DNA of 64,000 nt from CALARM01 sp964431735 (GCA_964431735.1 CAYSLJ010000009.1:1-64000), one strand, 5' to 3'; counted from the stretch's first letter, positions 44,921 to 54,615 are shown. Numbers and translations: made by a program. The notes: generated by a model from the letters alone, not told the origin.

Positions 44921-45197
44921 AATAATGATATGGAGTAAGGTCGAAATTTAACCTGATATATTATTATACTTAGAAAAACTAATAAAAGCAATAGAATTGA
45001 AAAAATCATTGACTGCTATGTAATGATAGATTATAATGCTTCCTAATGTGTAATACGAAAAAATTATGTGTAAAGAGGGTGATGGGTTAAGAAGATTCAG
45101 AACCTAAAACCCAGAACCTGAGACATTTAATTAATGTTCATTTATATATAAAATTACCTGTCATTTTTAAACACCAATCATATGTGAAAGTATAATA
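44921..45197. other. AT-rich gap upstream of nurA with a dispersed repeat
   Basis: It holds the 38-bp sequence at 45145-45182 that recurs at 24842-24878 (TATATAAAAT[CT]ACCTGTC then ATTTTTAAACAC[C]AATCATA). A promoter for the NurA gene should lie here but I cannot assign it. No gene is visible. Confidence 0.5.
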
Positions 45198-46370
45198 ATG
45201 TTAGATTTCGGATCAGTAAAAAAACAATTAAAATATATGGTAAAAGAAAAAAATGAAACAAAAGGACTCTTTCATGACAGATTAAAACAGGGATGGTCAG
45301 AAGTAAAGAGATGGAAGGAAGACTGGGAAACACTGAAAAAAAAAGTAGAAGAAGCAAAAACTTCCTGGCTTCTTGGAAAACTATATGAATCTTTTGATAA
45401 TAAAAGAAATACGCCGGAAAGGCCAAAGGAAATAACTGTTATAGCAACAGATGGTTCTCAAATATTTCCCGATCACCACGAAATATCATCATGTTATCTT
45501 ATTAATACAGGTTATGTAGTAATTCATTATGGAACAAAAGAAAAACCCCTTATGTCACAGGAGGCTATGCTTTATTACAAAGATAATGATCTCTTTGAAC
45601 AGGTAAATGGAAGAAAAATAAGTGTAAACACCTCCATAGTATCTGCCAGGAGAGGTATTCTGGAGATGGAAAAATTAACTCTTCTTCTGCTTGATAACTC
45701 TGCAAGAAAACATATTCTGGGTCTTGTAGATGGAACGCTCATTCTCTGGACTCTTGAAGGAAGTGCCCCTGATTTCAGAGATAAAATTTTAAAATCTTTT
45801 ATAACATATCTGAACAGACTGAAAGACAGGAAAATACCTGTAGCATCCTATTTGAGCCGTCCCAGGACAAATGATTTTTCAAATAGCCTCAAAGTGGGAC
45901 TGTGTCCGGAAAAAAAAGTTAACTGTGACGCATGTCCCTATAAAGAACAGCTATTTCTACCCTGTTCTCCTGTTGAAGGCATTACAGATGCCATGTTATT
46001 CAAAGGAGTTCTTAAAGAAGGGGAAAGAAGTCCTCTTTTTGAAAGCTCTTCAGGTATAATGTCACATTACGGAGAACATAAAATTTTATTCTATTATATC
46101 CATACAGGTCAGGAAATAGGAAGGGTAGAAATACCTCTGTGGGTTGCAAAAGATAAAGAGCTGCTCAATCGTACACAGAGCGTAATCTATGACCAGGTAA
46201 AAAAAGGAGGAGGCTATCCTGTTATTCTCTCAGAAGCCCATGAAAAAGCAGTAATAAGGGGAACTGACAGAGAAATATTTTACAGAATGATTTCTGACAG
46301 TCTGGTAGAAGAAAAGATCCCTGTTACAATGTCTGCAAAGAAGGCATCGAAAGAAGTGGTCAGAGTTTAA
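45198..46370 (+). CDS. nurA: NurA-like 5'-3' nuclease with four-cysteine cluster
   Basis: 390 residues. The NurA core shows IATDGSQIFPD near 84 and LVDGTLILW near 178 with acidic metal ligands, then SYLSRPRTNDF, and a late SEAHEKAVI with a conserved His. Between them lies C-x6-C-x2-C-x9-C (about 236-256), which could hold an Fe-S cluster or zinc; crenarchaeal NurA lacks such an insert. NurA is the nuclease partner of HerA in DNA end resection, and herA lies two genes downstream on the same strand. The start ATG has no strong Shine-Dalgarno. Confidence 0.85.
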   Translation: MLDFGSVKKQLKYMVKEKNETKGLFHDRLKQGWSEVKRWKEDWETLKKKVEEAKTSWLLGKLYESFDNKRNTPERPKEITVIATDGSQIFPDHHEISSCYLINTGYVVIHYGTKEKPLMSQEAMLYYKDNDLFEQVNGRKISVNTSIVSARRGILEMEKLTLLLLDNSARKHILGLVDGTLILWTLEGSAPDFRDKILKSFITYLNRLKDRKIPVASYLSRPRTNDFSNSLKVGLCPEKKVNCDACPYKEQLFLPCSPVEGITDAMLFKGVLKEGERSPLFESSSGIMSHYGEHKILFYYIHTGQEIGRVEIPLWVAKDKELLNRTQSVIYDQVKKGGGYPVILSEAHEKAVIRGTDREIFYRMISDSLVEEKIPVTMSAKKASKEVVRV

Positions 46371-46372
46371 AA

Positions 46373-46567
46373 TCGTGACGCGTGACGCGTAACGCGTGAC
46401 GCGAGGTTCAGAACCATCAGGAATTGAAGGGTGAGTAGTGAGTCGTGAGTCGTGAAGGGTGAATAGTAGGGGCGCCCCCCCTGTGGTCGCCCGGTACCGG
46501 TGAAACACGTATCACGGCATTACGCATCACGAACCACCTGTCACGCGTAACGCGTTACGCGTCACGA
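46373..46567. repeat. repeat mosaic between nurA and the small gene
   Basis: TCGTGACGCGTGACGCGTAACGCGTGACGCGAGG, GTGAGTAGTGAGTCGTGAG heptamers, a GGGGCGCCCCCCTGTGGTCGCCC module, CGGCATTACGCATCACG and CGTCACGCGTAACGCGTTACGCGTCACG. The order is the same as at 13082-13217. Confidence 0.78.
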
Positions 46568-46583
46568 TTATAGGAGTTACATT

Positions 46584-47147
46584 ATGAACAATGTCGGAGA
46601 AATACTTGAAAGCAGTACAAGGGAATTTATGGCTGAATGTAAAGACAGTCCGCCCCCTCTCGGCAGCCTCATTAAAATAGAGGGAACCCCTACAGTACTT
46701 GCAATAATATACAATATATTTACCTACTGTATAGAGCCCAACAGAAGGCCCACTGCTTACGGTATGTCCATAGAAGAACTGCAGGAAGAACAGCCGCAGA
46801 TATTCGAATTATTAAAAACAGGATTTCAGGCTATTATAGTAGGTTTCCATCAGGATGGAGTATATCATCAATTCTCCCCTCCCCTGCCTCCGTCACTCCA
46901 TAGTTTTGTCTATAACTGTACAGAAGACGAACTTCGTGCCTTTACTCAAGAACATGATTACTTGAGAATGATCTTCACTTCAAATAAAGGCCAGTCAGAT
47001 GAAATAATAATATCCTTTATAAGACAGGCATGGAATACCTGGAGTCATGACAGAAATTTCATGATATCAGCAGGGAAAGAGCTGTCTATATTACTTAAAG
47101 ATGATTATGAAAGACTTCAGTCAATAATCAAACGAATTCTTAAATGA
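46584..47147 (+). CDS. uncharacterised protein between nurA and herA, possible HAS-barrel-like N-terminus
   Basis: 187 residues, no signal peptide. The N-terminal 90 residues (PPLGSLIKIEG, VLAIIYNIFTYCIEP, AIIVGF) look like the small beta-barrel that starts HerA proteins, while the C-terminal half is helical. AGGAG is well placed before the ATG. Its position between NurA and HerA suggests a part in the same resection complex. I do not know a characterised relative. Confidence 0.7.
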   Translation: MNNVGEILESSTREFMAECKDSPPPLGSLIKIEGTPTVLAIIYNIFTYCIEPNRRPTAYGMSIEELQEEQPQIFELLKTGFQAIIVGFHQDGVYHQFSPPLPPSLHSFVYNCTEDELRAFTQEHDYLRMIFTSNKGQSDEIIISFIRQAWNTWSHDRNFMISAGKELSILLKDDYERLQSIIKRILK

Positions 47148-47157
47148 ACAAATAAAG

Positions 47158-47187
47158 GATCACGCGTCACGCGTGACGCGTCACGAA
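47158..47187. repeat. heptamer repeat lodged between Shine-Dalgarno and start of herA
   Basis: AAAGGAT at 47154-47160 is followed by CACGCGTCACGCGTGACGCG and CGTCACGA, then ATCAAAAATG. Removing about 26 bp between the two ATCA copies gives AAAGGATCAAAAATG, a normal ribosome-binding site. The 4-bp ATCA at both edges looks like an insertion footprint. Confidence 0.6.
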
Positions 47188-47193
47188 TCAAAA

Positions 47194-48822
47194 ATGACAA
47201 AAAAAAGAAAAAGAATAGGTGTAATAACAAAAGGTTCTCTTGTAGAAGGACTTGAAATGAAACATGACTCTTGCCAGTCAATAGAAGAAATAAAAGCAGG
47301 GAAATTTGTTGTCATAGACGGTGAAAAGAATCAGTTTTTCTCAATGATTACAGACATGAGACTTGATTCAACAAATCCTGAAATATTAATAAACCCTCCT
47401 TCTGAAGGTAACGGAATTATGAGGGAAATCCTGAGTGGAACAAATACCTATGCAACAGTATGTTTAAAACCAATGCTTATGGTAGCCAACAAAGAAGATA
47501 AAGAGGAAAAACCTGAAATAAGCCCTGTAAAATCAATACCTGCCCATTTTTCAGGAGTTTTTGAAGCACAGGATGAAGATGTAAATAGAATATTCGGAGA
47601 AGAAAGTCTGGGGAAAAAATATTTTAATATTGGCACTCCCCTTGATATGAACAGTCCTGTATGTCTTAATCTTGAGAGATTTGTAGAAAGAAGTAACGGT
47701 ATATTCGGTAAAACGGGAACAGGGAAAACCTTCCTTACAAGACTTGTGCTGAGCGGACTTGTCAGGAATTCACAGGCAGCAAACCTGATTTTTGACATGC
47801 ACAGCGAATACGGTTACAGGGCAATAAAAGAAGGAGGAGGAGAGTCTTTTGTAAAGGGACTCAAACAGCTATTCGGAGATAAAGTTGCCATATTTACCCT
47901 TGACCCTGAATCTTCGAAAGAAAGGCCTGTTCAGCCTGATTTCGTTGTAAAAATTCCCTATAATCAGATAAAAGTAGAAGATGTTCTTCCTCTTGAAGAA
48001 GTGCTCAATCTAAATCAGACAGCTCTCGAATCTGCCTATATAATAAGGAACCGTTTTGACAGGGAATGGCTCAGAACCCTTCTTGACCAGGAGTATGCAG
48101 ATTTAGTTGATTTTTCAGAAGAAATAGGTGCAAATGCCAGTTCTATTTCCGCACTTTACAGAAAATTAAAAAGACTGGAAGATTTTGATTTTCTCACAAA
48201 ACAGCAACCCCAGGTAGATGCAGTAAAAAAAATTATGGAATATCTGGACAGAGGTATTCATATAGTCCTTGAATTCGGAAGACAGAGCAATCTTTTATGT
48301 TACCTCCTTGTAGCAAATATACTTACAAGAAGAATCCATAAAGATTATATCAGAAAAACAGAAAAATACCTTTCCACCCAGAAACCTGAAGATAAACCCA
48401 AACAGCTTGTCATAACAATAGAAGAAGCCCATAAATTCCTTAACCCCACAGCAGCAAAACAGACAATATTCGGAGTCATTGCAAGGGAAATGAGAAAATA
48501 TCATGTATCACTTCTCGTAGTGGATCAGAGACCATCAGGCATAGATGATGAAGTCCTGTCTCAGATAGGCACAAGGATTGTTGCCCAGTTGAATGATGAA
48601 AAAGACATTCAGGCAGTGCTTACGGGAGTGAGTAATACGTCCGGCCTCCGTTCTGTTCTTGCAAGCCTGGATTCAAAACAACAGGCCCTTATAATAGGAC
48701 ATGCCGTCCCCATGCCGATAGTTATAAAATCCAGGGACTATGATGAAAAATTCTATAAAGCCATGATGGATCAGGATGCCGGGAGGAAAGTGGATATCAA
48801 TAAAATAATATCACGGTGGTGA
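47194..48822 (+). CDS. herA: HerA-like ATPase/translocase
   Basis: 542 residues. An N-terminal HAS-barrel-like region (about 1-110) precedes the FtsK/HerA-type ATPase core: Walker A FGKTGTGKTFL near 171, Walker B LVITIEEAHKFL near 407, and the sensor/arginine-finger region DQRPSGIDDEVLSQIGTRI. HerA is a hexameric DNA translocase that works with NurA. The start is taken at ATG 47194; a GTG 21 nt upstream lies within the heptamer repeat. It is probably co-transcribed with nurA and the small middle gene. Confidence 0.92.
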   Translation: MTKKRKRIGVITKGSLVEGLEMKHDSCQSIEEIKAGKFVVIDGEKNQFFSMITDMRLDSTNPEILINPPSEGNGIMREILSGTNTYATVCLKPMLMVANKEDKEEKPEISPVKSIPAHFSGVFEAQDEDVNRIFGEESLGKKYFNIGTPLDMNSPVCLNLERFVERSNGIFGKTGTGKTFLTRLVLSGLVRNSQAANLIFDMHSEYGYRAIKEGGGESFVKGLKQLFGDKVAIFTLDPESSKERPVQPDFVVKIPYNQIKVEDVLPLEEVLNLNQTALESAYIIRNRFDREWLRTLLDQEYADLVDFSEEIGANASSISALYRKLKRLEDFDFLTKQQPQVDAVKKIMEYLDRGIHIVLEFGRQSNLLCYLLVANILTRRIHKDYIRKTEKYLSTQKPEDKPKQLVITIEEAHKFLNPTAAKQTIFGVIAREMRKYHVSLLVVDQRPSGIDDEVLSQIGTRIVAQLNDEKDIQAVLTGVSNTSGLRSVLASLDSKQQALIIGHAVPMPIVIKSRDYDEKFYKAMMDQDAGRKVDINKIISRW

Positions 48823-48825
48823 AGT

Positions 48826-48958
48826 CGTGACGCGTAACGCGTGACGCGTGACGGGTGGTTCGTAATGCGTGATGCGTGATGCGTGATTTGACCGGTATTG
48901 GGCGCCCCCCTGCGGTCGCCCCTACTCTTCACTCTTCACTCTTCACTTTTCACTGGAT
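48826..48958. repeat. repeat mosaic at convergent junction
   Basis: CGTGACGCGTAACGCGTGACGCGTGACGGG, GTAATGCGTGATGCGTGATGCG, GGGCGCCCCCCTGCGGTCGCCC and TTCACTC heptamers. The last array continues into the coding end of the radical SAM gene. Confidence 0.75.
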
Positions 48959-50195
48959 TAACACTCCCTACCCTTAATTTCGGAAAAGAATTTTTCATAG
49001 ATTTTATAAAATTTAACATGCCTGTTACAGTACTTTTCGGCGGAGTAATTACATTAAAATACAGAGAAGGATCTATATTTAAATTTCTGAGCTGAACCAT
49101 GGTGACGGGATATTTATCCAGTAAATTAAACAGGGCATGGCACTCTTCCTCTCTGTCGGTAAAGCCGGGAATTACAAGCAGATTAATAGACAGAAAAATT
49201 TTTTCACCCATCTCAATAGAAGTCATTACATCCTTAAAAGAATAGGTCTGTGGTTTAAAATAAGCTGTATAATTATCTTCTTTTGCACTGTTAAGACCTA
49301 TTCTTACACTGTCAAGGCCTGCTTCTATTGCTTTTCTTATAACATGAGGGTTACTGCCATTGGTATTTAAATGAATTGTTCCTCTGTCAGTTCTTCTTCT
49401 TATCTCTTTTATTGAATTCACGAGAAGATCTCCCCTGAGGGTAGGTTCTCCTTCACAGCCCTGGCCAAAACTTAATAAAGGTTTCTCTGCTCTATTTAAA
49501 TGATTTACACCTGTAGAAACAATCTCTTCTATAGAAGGAGTAAACACTATTCTGTTCTGAGGGGACGGAAATCCTGATGACTCTTCATTCTGAAAGGAAA
49601 TACATCCGCAGCATTGAGCATTACAGGCAGGAGAAATAGGAATTCCACCTTCCCATCTTTCATAAAATATATTCTGTGCATTGTAACATTGATAGTAAAG
49701 GGCACAGTGAGAAAGATGCTTCAACAGGCGGTTTCCCGGTTCTTTTTGAAGACGTTTTTTTACCTTCTTTTTTAAATCAGGAGTACTGTACTGTGACGGA
49801 TCCCACTGTTTTACTTTTTCTGTTTCATGAGCTGCCACATAAAATCCATTACTTTTAAAACCTGTAAAGCTATAGGCGAATAAAGGAAGGGGCTGAACTT
49901 TTTTCTGTTCTTTATAAGCAGGCAGTAAAAGCCTTGTATAACCATTTGGCAGCAGGGTACTTACAGAGAAAATACCTCCTTTAACCCCCGCCATAGTGCT
50001 GAAACATTTCACTTTACCTCTATATTTTCCGAAGGGTAAACGTTCAGGCATTAAACTCAAAGAACTTCCATAAGGTAAAGGGATCATTTCAGAATTTAAA
50101 GCTTCTCTGAAGGAAAAGCCGTCAAAAGCCAGCGCTTCTATATCAGGATTATCATAAACCTGTCCGCATCGGTCAGAATAAACAATATTAAACAT
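48936..50195 (-). CDS. radical SAM protein of unknown substrate
   Basis: 419 residues. The iron-sulfur motif C-x3-C-x2-C appears in ISPACNAQCCGC near 188-198. GQGCEGEPTLRG near 245 matches the GGE-like SAM-binding strand of radical SAM enzymes that act on proteins or small molecules, and HLNTNGSNP and SVRIGLNS follow. The N-terminal 170 residues are a separate region with CALYYQCYN. No SPASM-like C-terminal cluster is visible. The last residues VKSEE and the stop are written in GTGAAAAGTGAAGAGTGA repeat. No Shine-Dalgarno is visible. Confidence 0.85.
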   Translation of the reverse strand: MFNIVYSDRCGQVYDNPDIEALAFDGFSFREALNSEMIPLPYGSSLSLMPERLPFGKYRGKVKCFSTMAGVKGGIFSVSTLLPNGYTRLLLPAYKEQKKVQPLPLFAYSFTGFKSNGFYVAAHETEKVKQWDPSQYSTPDLKKKVKKRLQKEPGNRLLKHLSHCALYYQCYNAQNIFYERWEGGIPISPACNAQCCGCISFQNEESSGFPSPQNRIVFTPSIEEIVSTGVNHLNRAEKPLLSFGQGCEGEPTLRGDLLVNSIKEIRRRTDRGTIHLNTNGSNPHVIRKAIEAGLDSVRIGLNSAKEDNYTAYFKPQTYSFKDVMTSIEMGEKIFLSINLLVIPGFTDREEECHALFNLLDKYPVTMVQLRNLNIDPSLYFNVITPPKSTVTGMLNFIKSMKNSFPKLRVGSVNPVKSEE

Positions 50196-50263
50196 TTAGC
50201 TGGAGGAAATAAAATTAAATCTCTTTTCTGATAGAATATAAAGATAACTCCGGTACTATCATT

Positions 50264-50297
50264 CCTCGCGTCACGCGTCACGCGTCACGCGTCACGA
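50264..50297. repeat. TGACGCG heptamer array
   Basis: CCTCGCG followed by TCACGCG units and ending TCACGAT, a uniform array with no TAACGCG units, between the radical SAM and rho genes. Confidence 0.78.
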
Positions 50298-50327
50298 TAT
50301 TAATTATTCCCGACTGATAATTACACC

Positions 50328-51590
50328 TCACTTACTCATAGAAAGAGCTTCTCTTGTTATGGTTTTCAGGAAGTCCAGATTATTTTTAGTCTTTTTAATG
50401 CGATCAATAAGAAGTTCAGTCATCTCAGTAGCATCAAAAACTGCAAAAGCTCTTCTGAGAAGCCATATTTTCTGAAGGTCACTTTCAGAAAGCAGTAGTT
50501 CTTCATGTCTGGTACCAGATTTTTTAAGATCAATGGCAGGGAAAATTCTTTTTTCTGCAAGTTTCCTGGACAGTTCCAGTTCCATATTACCGGTGCCCTT
50601 AAATTCTTCATATATGACATCATCCATTTTACTTCCTGTTTCTATAAGAGCAGTGGCAATTATAGTAAGACTTCCACCTTCTTCTATATTTCTTGCAGCA
50701 CCGAAAAATGCCTTTGGTTTAATCAAAGCCATAGTATCTATACCTCCAGAAAGTGTTCTTCCACTTGTAGGAAGGGCAAGATTATAAGCTCTTGCAAGTC
50801 TTGTAAGACTGTCCAGTAAAATAACAACATCCCTTTTGTGTTCCACCAGTCTCTTTGCCTTTTCCAGAATAAGTTCTGCTACAATGGTATGATTTTCCGG
50901 AGGTTCATCAAAGGTAGAACTTACCACTTCACCTTTTATAGATCTCTTCATATCCGTTACTTCTTCAGGTCTTTCACCTATAAGAACAGCTATTATCGAG
51001 ACATCAGGATAATTGGTTGATATACCATGAGCAATCTTTTTGAGTAGTATAGTTTTACCTGCTTTCGGAGGGGCTACTATTAAAGCTCTCTGCCCTCTTC
51101 CGAGAGGAGACATAAAATCTATTAACCTGGCTTCCATTTCATCATAGACTGTTTCCAGAGTAAATCTATTATTCGGATATATGGGAGTTAATTTATCAAA
51201 GGGAATCCTGGCCCGTGCATTATCAGCACTGTCTTCATTCACAGTAATGACTTTCAGCAATCCATAATATCTTTCGCCGTTCTTCGGTGGCCTTATCTGG
51301 CCGAGTACCGTATCACCTGTGCAGAGATCAAATCGTTTAATCTGTGATTGAGAAACATAAATATCATCCGAACCGGGAAGATAGCTGGAACGCCTTAAAA
51401 AACCATACCCTTCAGGCAATATATCAAGTACTCCTCCGGCAAATATCAAACCTTTCTGCTGTGCCTCATTTTCCAGAATCCTGTGTATAAGGCTATTTTT
51501 CTTAAGATTATGATAACCTGTAAGACTTTTTTCCTTTGCTATTTCAAGCAAATCAGTTCTACTCATATTTTCGAGTTCTTCAAATTCCAT
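50328..51590 (-). CDS. rho: transcription termination factor Rho
   Basis: 420 residues, the normal size. The Rho N-terminal helix bundle (about 1-45) is followed by a cold-shock-like RNA-binding domain ([20 protein letters not shown]) and the ATPase with Walker [13 protein letters not shown] near 178 and Walker [17 protein letters not shown] near 262. [13 protein letters not shown] and [20 protein letters not shown] are standard. The start ATG 51590 has GAGGTGAT upstream. It terminates transcription as a hexamer. It fits a genome where few intrinsic terminators are visible. Confidence 0.97.
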   Translation of the reverse strand: MEFEELENMSRTDLLEIAKEKSLTGYHNLKKNSLIHRILENEAQQKGLIFAGGVLDILPEGYGFLRRSSYLPGSDDIYVSQSQIKRFDLCTGDTVLGQIRPPKNGERYYGLLKVITVNEDSADNARARIPFDKLTPIYPNNRFTLETVYDEMEARLIDFMSPLGRGQRALIVAPPKAGKTILLKKIAHGISTNYPDVSIIAVLIGERPEEVTDMKRSIKGEVVSSTFDEPPENHTIVAELILEKAKRLVEHKRDVVILLDSLTRLARAYNLALPTSGRTLSGGIDTMALIKPKAFFGAARNIEEGGSLTIIATALIETGSKMDDVIYEEFKGTGNMELELSRKLAEKRIFPAIDLKKSGTRHEELLLSESDLQKIWLLRRAFAVFDATEMTELLIDRIKKTKNNLDFLKTITREALSMSK

Positions 51591-51649
51591 AAAAATCACC
51601 TCTTAATTATTTTAATTATTTATATTCAATGGCTACAAAACTCACCATT

Positions 51650-52687
51650 TTAAGTTTCCTGTCTGTTAATAACATTTAAACAAAGAGCAAAGAGTAATAT
51701 AGAGCCACCTCCCAGTACAAGATAATTAAAAAACAAACCGCTACAATTTCCTTCCAGACCTTTTGTAATACCGTCTACAAGATAATAACTTGGCAGGCAT
51801 CCTGACAGAGTACGTAATAAACTGGAATTTTCAGAAAGTACAATAGGCACCATCAGACATATAAAAGCAAGAGAATTAATAGAATTTGCCGTACTCTGCG
51901 ACGGAGATATAAATGCTACAAATATTCCCCAGCAGGAAAAAAATATGCCTCCCAGTAACAACATAGAAAATAAAACAGGTAAATTACCTGTCAATGACCT
52001 GTTTAAACCAAGCAACAGAAAAGCAGAAGAAAAACTCAATATAATACCGAGCAGTGCTTTCCCTGTAATAAAATCATAAATACTGGCAGGAGATACAAGT
52101 AATGCATCCAGAGTTTTTCTATCCTTTTCTTCAATCAAAGAAGAAGTTGTTATTACAAGACTTCCCATAATAGTCAGAAGTATCCATAAGGGAAGAATAT
52201 AATGTAAAGTACCTCCTCTACCGGGTTTATAAATCTTTTCTATCTTTACCTGCATAGGGAAAGGCTGTTTCGCATAGATTCTCATTAATTCAAATAATTC
52301 CATTAAAAGTATTTCCGATCCCTTTAAAGCAGGTTCATTAATTAAAATTCTGACTGCAGGCTGACTGTTTTTCGAGATATCTTCATCGAAATATTCCGGC
52401 AATATAATTACAAGTAAACAATTTCTATCATTAAGGCTTACAGGGCCTTCTTCCTGATTTTTCAATAATTTTATGGAAAAAAGGCCGGTCTTTTTTAAAA
52501 AATCCAGAAAACCTGATTTACCATTATCATAATACCCTATTCCCGGAAGAGCATCTGAATAAGAAAAAGCACAGGTAAACAGTAATGATAATACTACAGG
52601 AGTTGCCAGACTGACCCATACAGCCTTACTCCGGGTTATATCAATTAAATCCTTTAACAAAATAGCAAAAATACTATGGAAGGACAT
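51650..52687 (-). CDS. ABC-2 type permease
   Basis: 345 residues. One N-terminal membrane helix (about 22-45), a large extracytoplasmic domain (about 50-165), then five helices (about 170-340). LVITTSSLIEEKDRKTLDALLVSPAS is the cytoplasmic coupling segment typical of ABC-2 exporters. The likely ATPase partner is encoded at 53746-54594 on the same strand. Substrate unknown. GGTGAT lies just before the ATG. Confidence 0.87.
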   Translation of the reverse strand: MSFHSIFAILLKDLIDITRSKAVWVSLATPVVLSLLFTCAFSYSDALPGIGYYDNGKSGFLDFLKKTGLFSIKLLKNQEEGPVSLNDRNCLLVIILPEYFDEDISKNSQPAVRILINEPALKGSEILLMELFELMRIYAKQPFPMQVKIEKIYKPGRGGTLHYILPLWILLTIMGSLVITTSSLIEEKDRKTLDALLVSPASIYDFITGKALLGIILSFSSAFLLLGLNRSLTGNLPVLFSMLLLGGIFFSCWGIFVAFISPSQSTANSINSLAFICLMVPIVLSENSSLLRTLSGCLPSYYLVDGITKGLEGNCSGLFFNYLVLGGGSILLFALCLNVINRQET

Positions 52688-52707
52688 CCATCACCTGTAA
52701 TTAAAAA

Positions 52708-52741
52708 TCGTGACGCGTGACGCGTAATGCATAACGCGAGG
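52708..52741. repeat. TGACGCG heptamer array
   Basis: TCGTGACGCGTGACGCGTAATGCATAACGCGAGG, with one diverged TAATGCA unit. Confidence 0.7.
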
Positions 52742-52830
52742 CAAGATTATCTTCTCTCTTTTTATCTAAAAAAATCTGCTAAAATATAACATTCACCTTT
52801 TCCGGTGAAAACTGCCGGCTGAATGCTTAC

Positions 52831-52957
52831 TAAGGGGTTGTCAAGAAATAACCCAATCACATTTACGTCTATATCGTGACGCGTAACGCGTAACGCGTGA
52901 CGCGAGGATGATAACCGTTCTAACAATTTGCCAGGGTTATTTTCTTACAGTCCCTAA
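52831..52957. repeat. palindromic MITE-like element, family A
   Basis: The ends TAAGGGGTTGTCAAGAAATAACCC and GGGTTATTTTCTTACAGTCCCTAA are imperfect complements around a core TCGTGACGCGTAACGCGTAACGCGTGACGCGAGG. The right half is nearly identical to 1-57. The length matches the copy at 10389-10516. Confidence 0.8.
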
Positions 52958-53008
52958 TAAAAATGAAATGTATATAAATCTGAGGATGGACGATTATATG
53001 TCAATCAT

Positions 53009-53629
53009 CTATAACTTCTCAGTAGTAATTTCTGACAGATAGCCTTTTTTTGATAACATGGTCTTAAAATCTTCGGCAAGAAACTTATCCTTTGTCCTTA
53101 TAATAACAGTATATACAGGTTCTTTTCCTTTAACAATTTTATTGACTTCTACAGAACATTTTATAGCTGCTTTATTTAAGATCTTCCTGGCCATTTCTAC
53201 GGCATCTTCATAACGCTGATAAACAGGACCTACCTGAACTATAGTTATATTGGGATTTATATCGGGACTGAAAATCTTTACAGAAAAACCATTGCTTTCC
53301 AGTACTTTTTTTGTTTGATTGGCAAGAAATTCTCTATCCTTTAACTGGTAAACAACTGCTACTATAAACCCTTTATCTTCAGTTTTATAAGATACCTTTG
53401 AAACAATTTCCACATCAAAAGATCTGGCTTTAAATTCTTCAGCTACTTTCTCTGCCATGCTTTTATCCTGACCGTAAAAAGAACAGTTAACCTTATATAA
53501 AACCTTTCCCATATCTACAGAGGAAAGACCATATTTCCCAAGTAAAATCATCAATAAAGAAAAAAAACTGAGCACTCCGAAAAAAACTATAAGCCATTTT
53601 GGTGGTGATGGTATTAAATTTTCTTTCAT
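53009..53629 (-). CDS. membrane-anchored protein with SPOR-like repeats
   Basis: 206 residues. One membrane helix at about 13-31 follows a short cytoplasmic N-terminus. The outside part holds ferredoxin-like strands resembling SPOR domains (for example IVQVGPVYQRYEDAVEMARKIL near 130-155 and CSFYGQDKSMAEKVAEEFKA near 50-70), which in other proteins bind denuded peptidoglycan. It lies between an ABC ATPase gene and an ABC permease gene on the same strand. The family call is from pattern only. Confidence 0.65.
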   Translation of the reverse strand: MKENLIPSPPKWLIVFFGVLSFFSLLMILLGKYGLSSVDMGKVLYKVNCSFYGQDKSMAEKVAEEFKARSFDVEIVSKVSYKTEDKGFIVAVVYQLKDREFLANQTKKVLESNGFSVKIFSPDINPNITIVQVGPVYQRYEDAVEMARKILNKAAIKCSVEVNKIVKGKEPVYTVIIRTKDKFLAEDFKTMLSKKGYLSEITTEKL

Positions 53630-53745
53630 TTTTTAATTACCTGAATAAAATTCATCATTATATTTATTTACAGAGGGCTTACCATAGAGGTTAATATTTT
53701 GTACTTTCACCTGCTTATTCTAGCAAATCTATTATAATTAGTCAA

Positions 53746-54594
53746 CTATAGATTACCTCGATTTGTAATTCTTAAAAAAACTTCTTCCAGTTTTGGTTCT
53801 TCAGAGTGTATGGACAGAAGAATTTTACTGTTAAAAAATTCTTTTATTTTATCTCCTGTATCATTGCAATCTACAGGTAAAGATATTACTCTGGCAATAC
53901 CATTTTCTTCTATTTTAACATTAACTGTTCTTGAAGAATAAAGACTTTTAAGACTCTCTGTTCTGTCAAGAGCAATTATAGTGCCTCTGTCTATTATAGC
54001 CACACGGTTGCACAGTAACTCTGCTTCTTCCAGATAATGAGTTGTAAGAAATACAGTAACCCCTTCTTTACTCAGATTTAAAATCATATTTCTGATCTGA
54101 TGAGCCGAATGAGGGTCAAGACCGCTTGAAGGTTCATCCAGAAACATTACTGACGGTTTATGTAAAAGCGCACGTGCTATAAGAAGACGCTGTTTCATTC
54201 CCCGGGAATAATGCTGCACTGATTCTTTTGCTCTATGTGACAGTTCAACTATATCCAGGACTTCATAAACCCTCTTCTGTGATACTCTGTAAAGTCTTCT
54301 GAAGAGCTCCAGATTATTTATACCGCTCAATCTATGATAGAGATTTTGATGTTCAAATACTACACCTATATTTTCTTTAAGTTTTTTTCTATCTTTTATT
54401 ATATCATAATTACATACAGAAGCTTTACCTGATGTTGGTTTTATCTGACCCGTAAGGATCCTGAGAGTAGTTGTTTTACCTGCGCCGTTAGGCCCCAGAA
54501 AGCCAAATATTTCACCCTTTTCTACCTTAAAAGAAATATTATTTAATGCTGTAATGGTTTTATATTTTTTTGTAACTTCAATAACTTCTATCAA
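53746..54594 (-). CDS. ABC transporter ATPase (ABC-2/CcmA type)
   Basis: 282 residues. Walker A GPNGAGKTTT near 34-43, Q loop, signature YSRGMKQRL near 138, Walker B VMFLDEPSSGLDP near 157 and the His switch in LTTHYLEEAE. The C-terminal 70 residues form the regulatory extension common in drug/polymer exporters. The start reads TTG (54594), with GGAG about 13 nt upstream. Its permease is most likely the gene at 51650-52687. Confidence 0.92.
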   Translation of the reverse strand: MIEVIEVTKKYKTITALNNISFKVEKGEIFGFLGPNGAGKTTTLRILTGQIKPTSGKASVCNYDIIKDRKKLKENIGVVFEHQNLYHRLSGINNLELFRRLYRVSQKRVYEVLDIVELSHRAKESVQHYSRGMKQRLLIARALLHKPSVMFLDEPSSGLDPHSAHQIRNMILNLSKEGVTVFLTTHYLEEAELLCNRVAIIDRGTIIALDRTESLKSLYSSRTVNVKIEENGIARVISLPVDCNDTGDKIKEFFNSKILLSIHSEEPKLEEVFLRITNRGNL

Positions 54595-54615
54595 AAGTTT
54601 CTGGCTCCATGTTTT

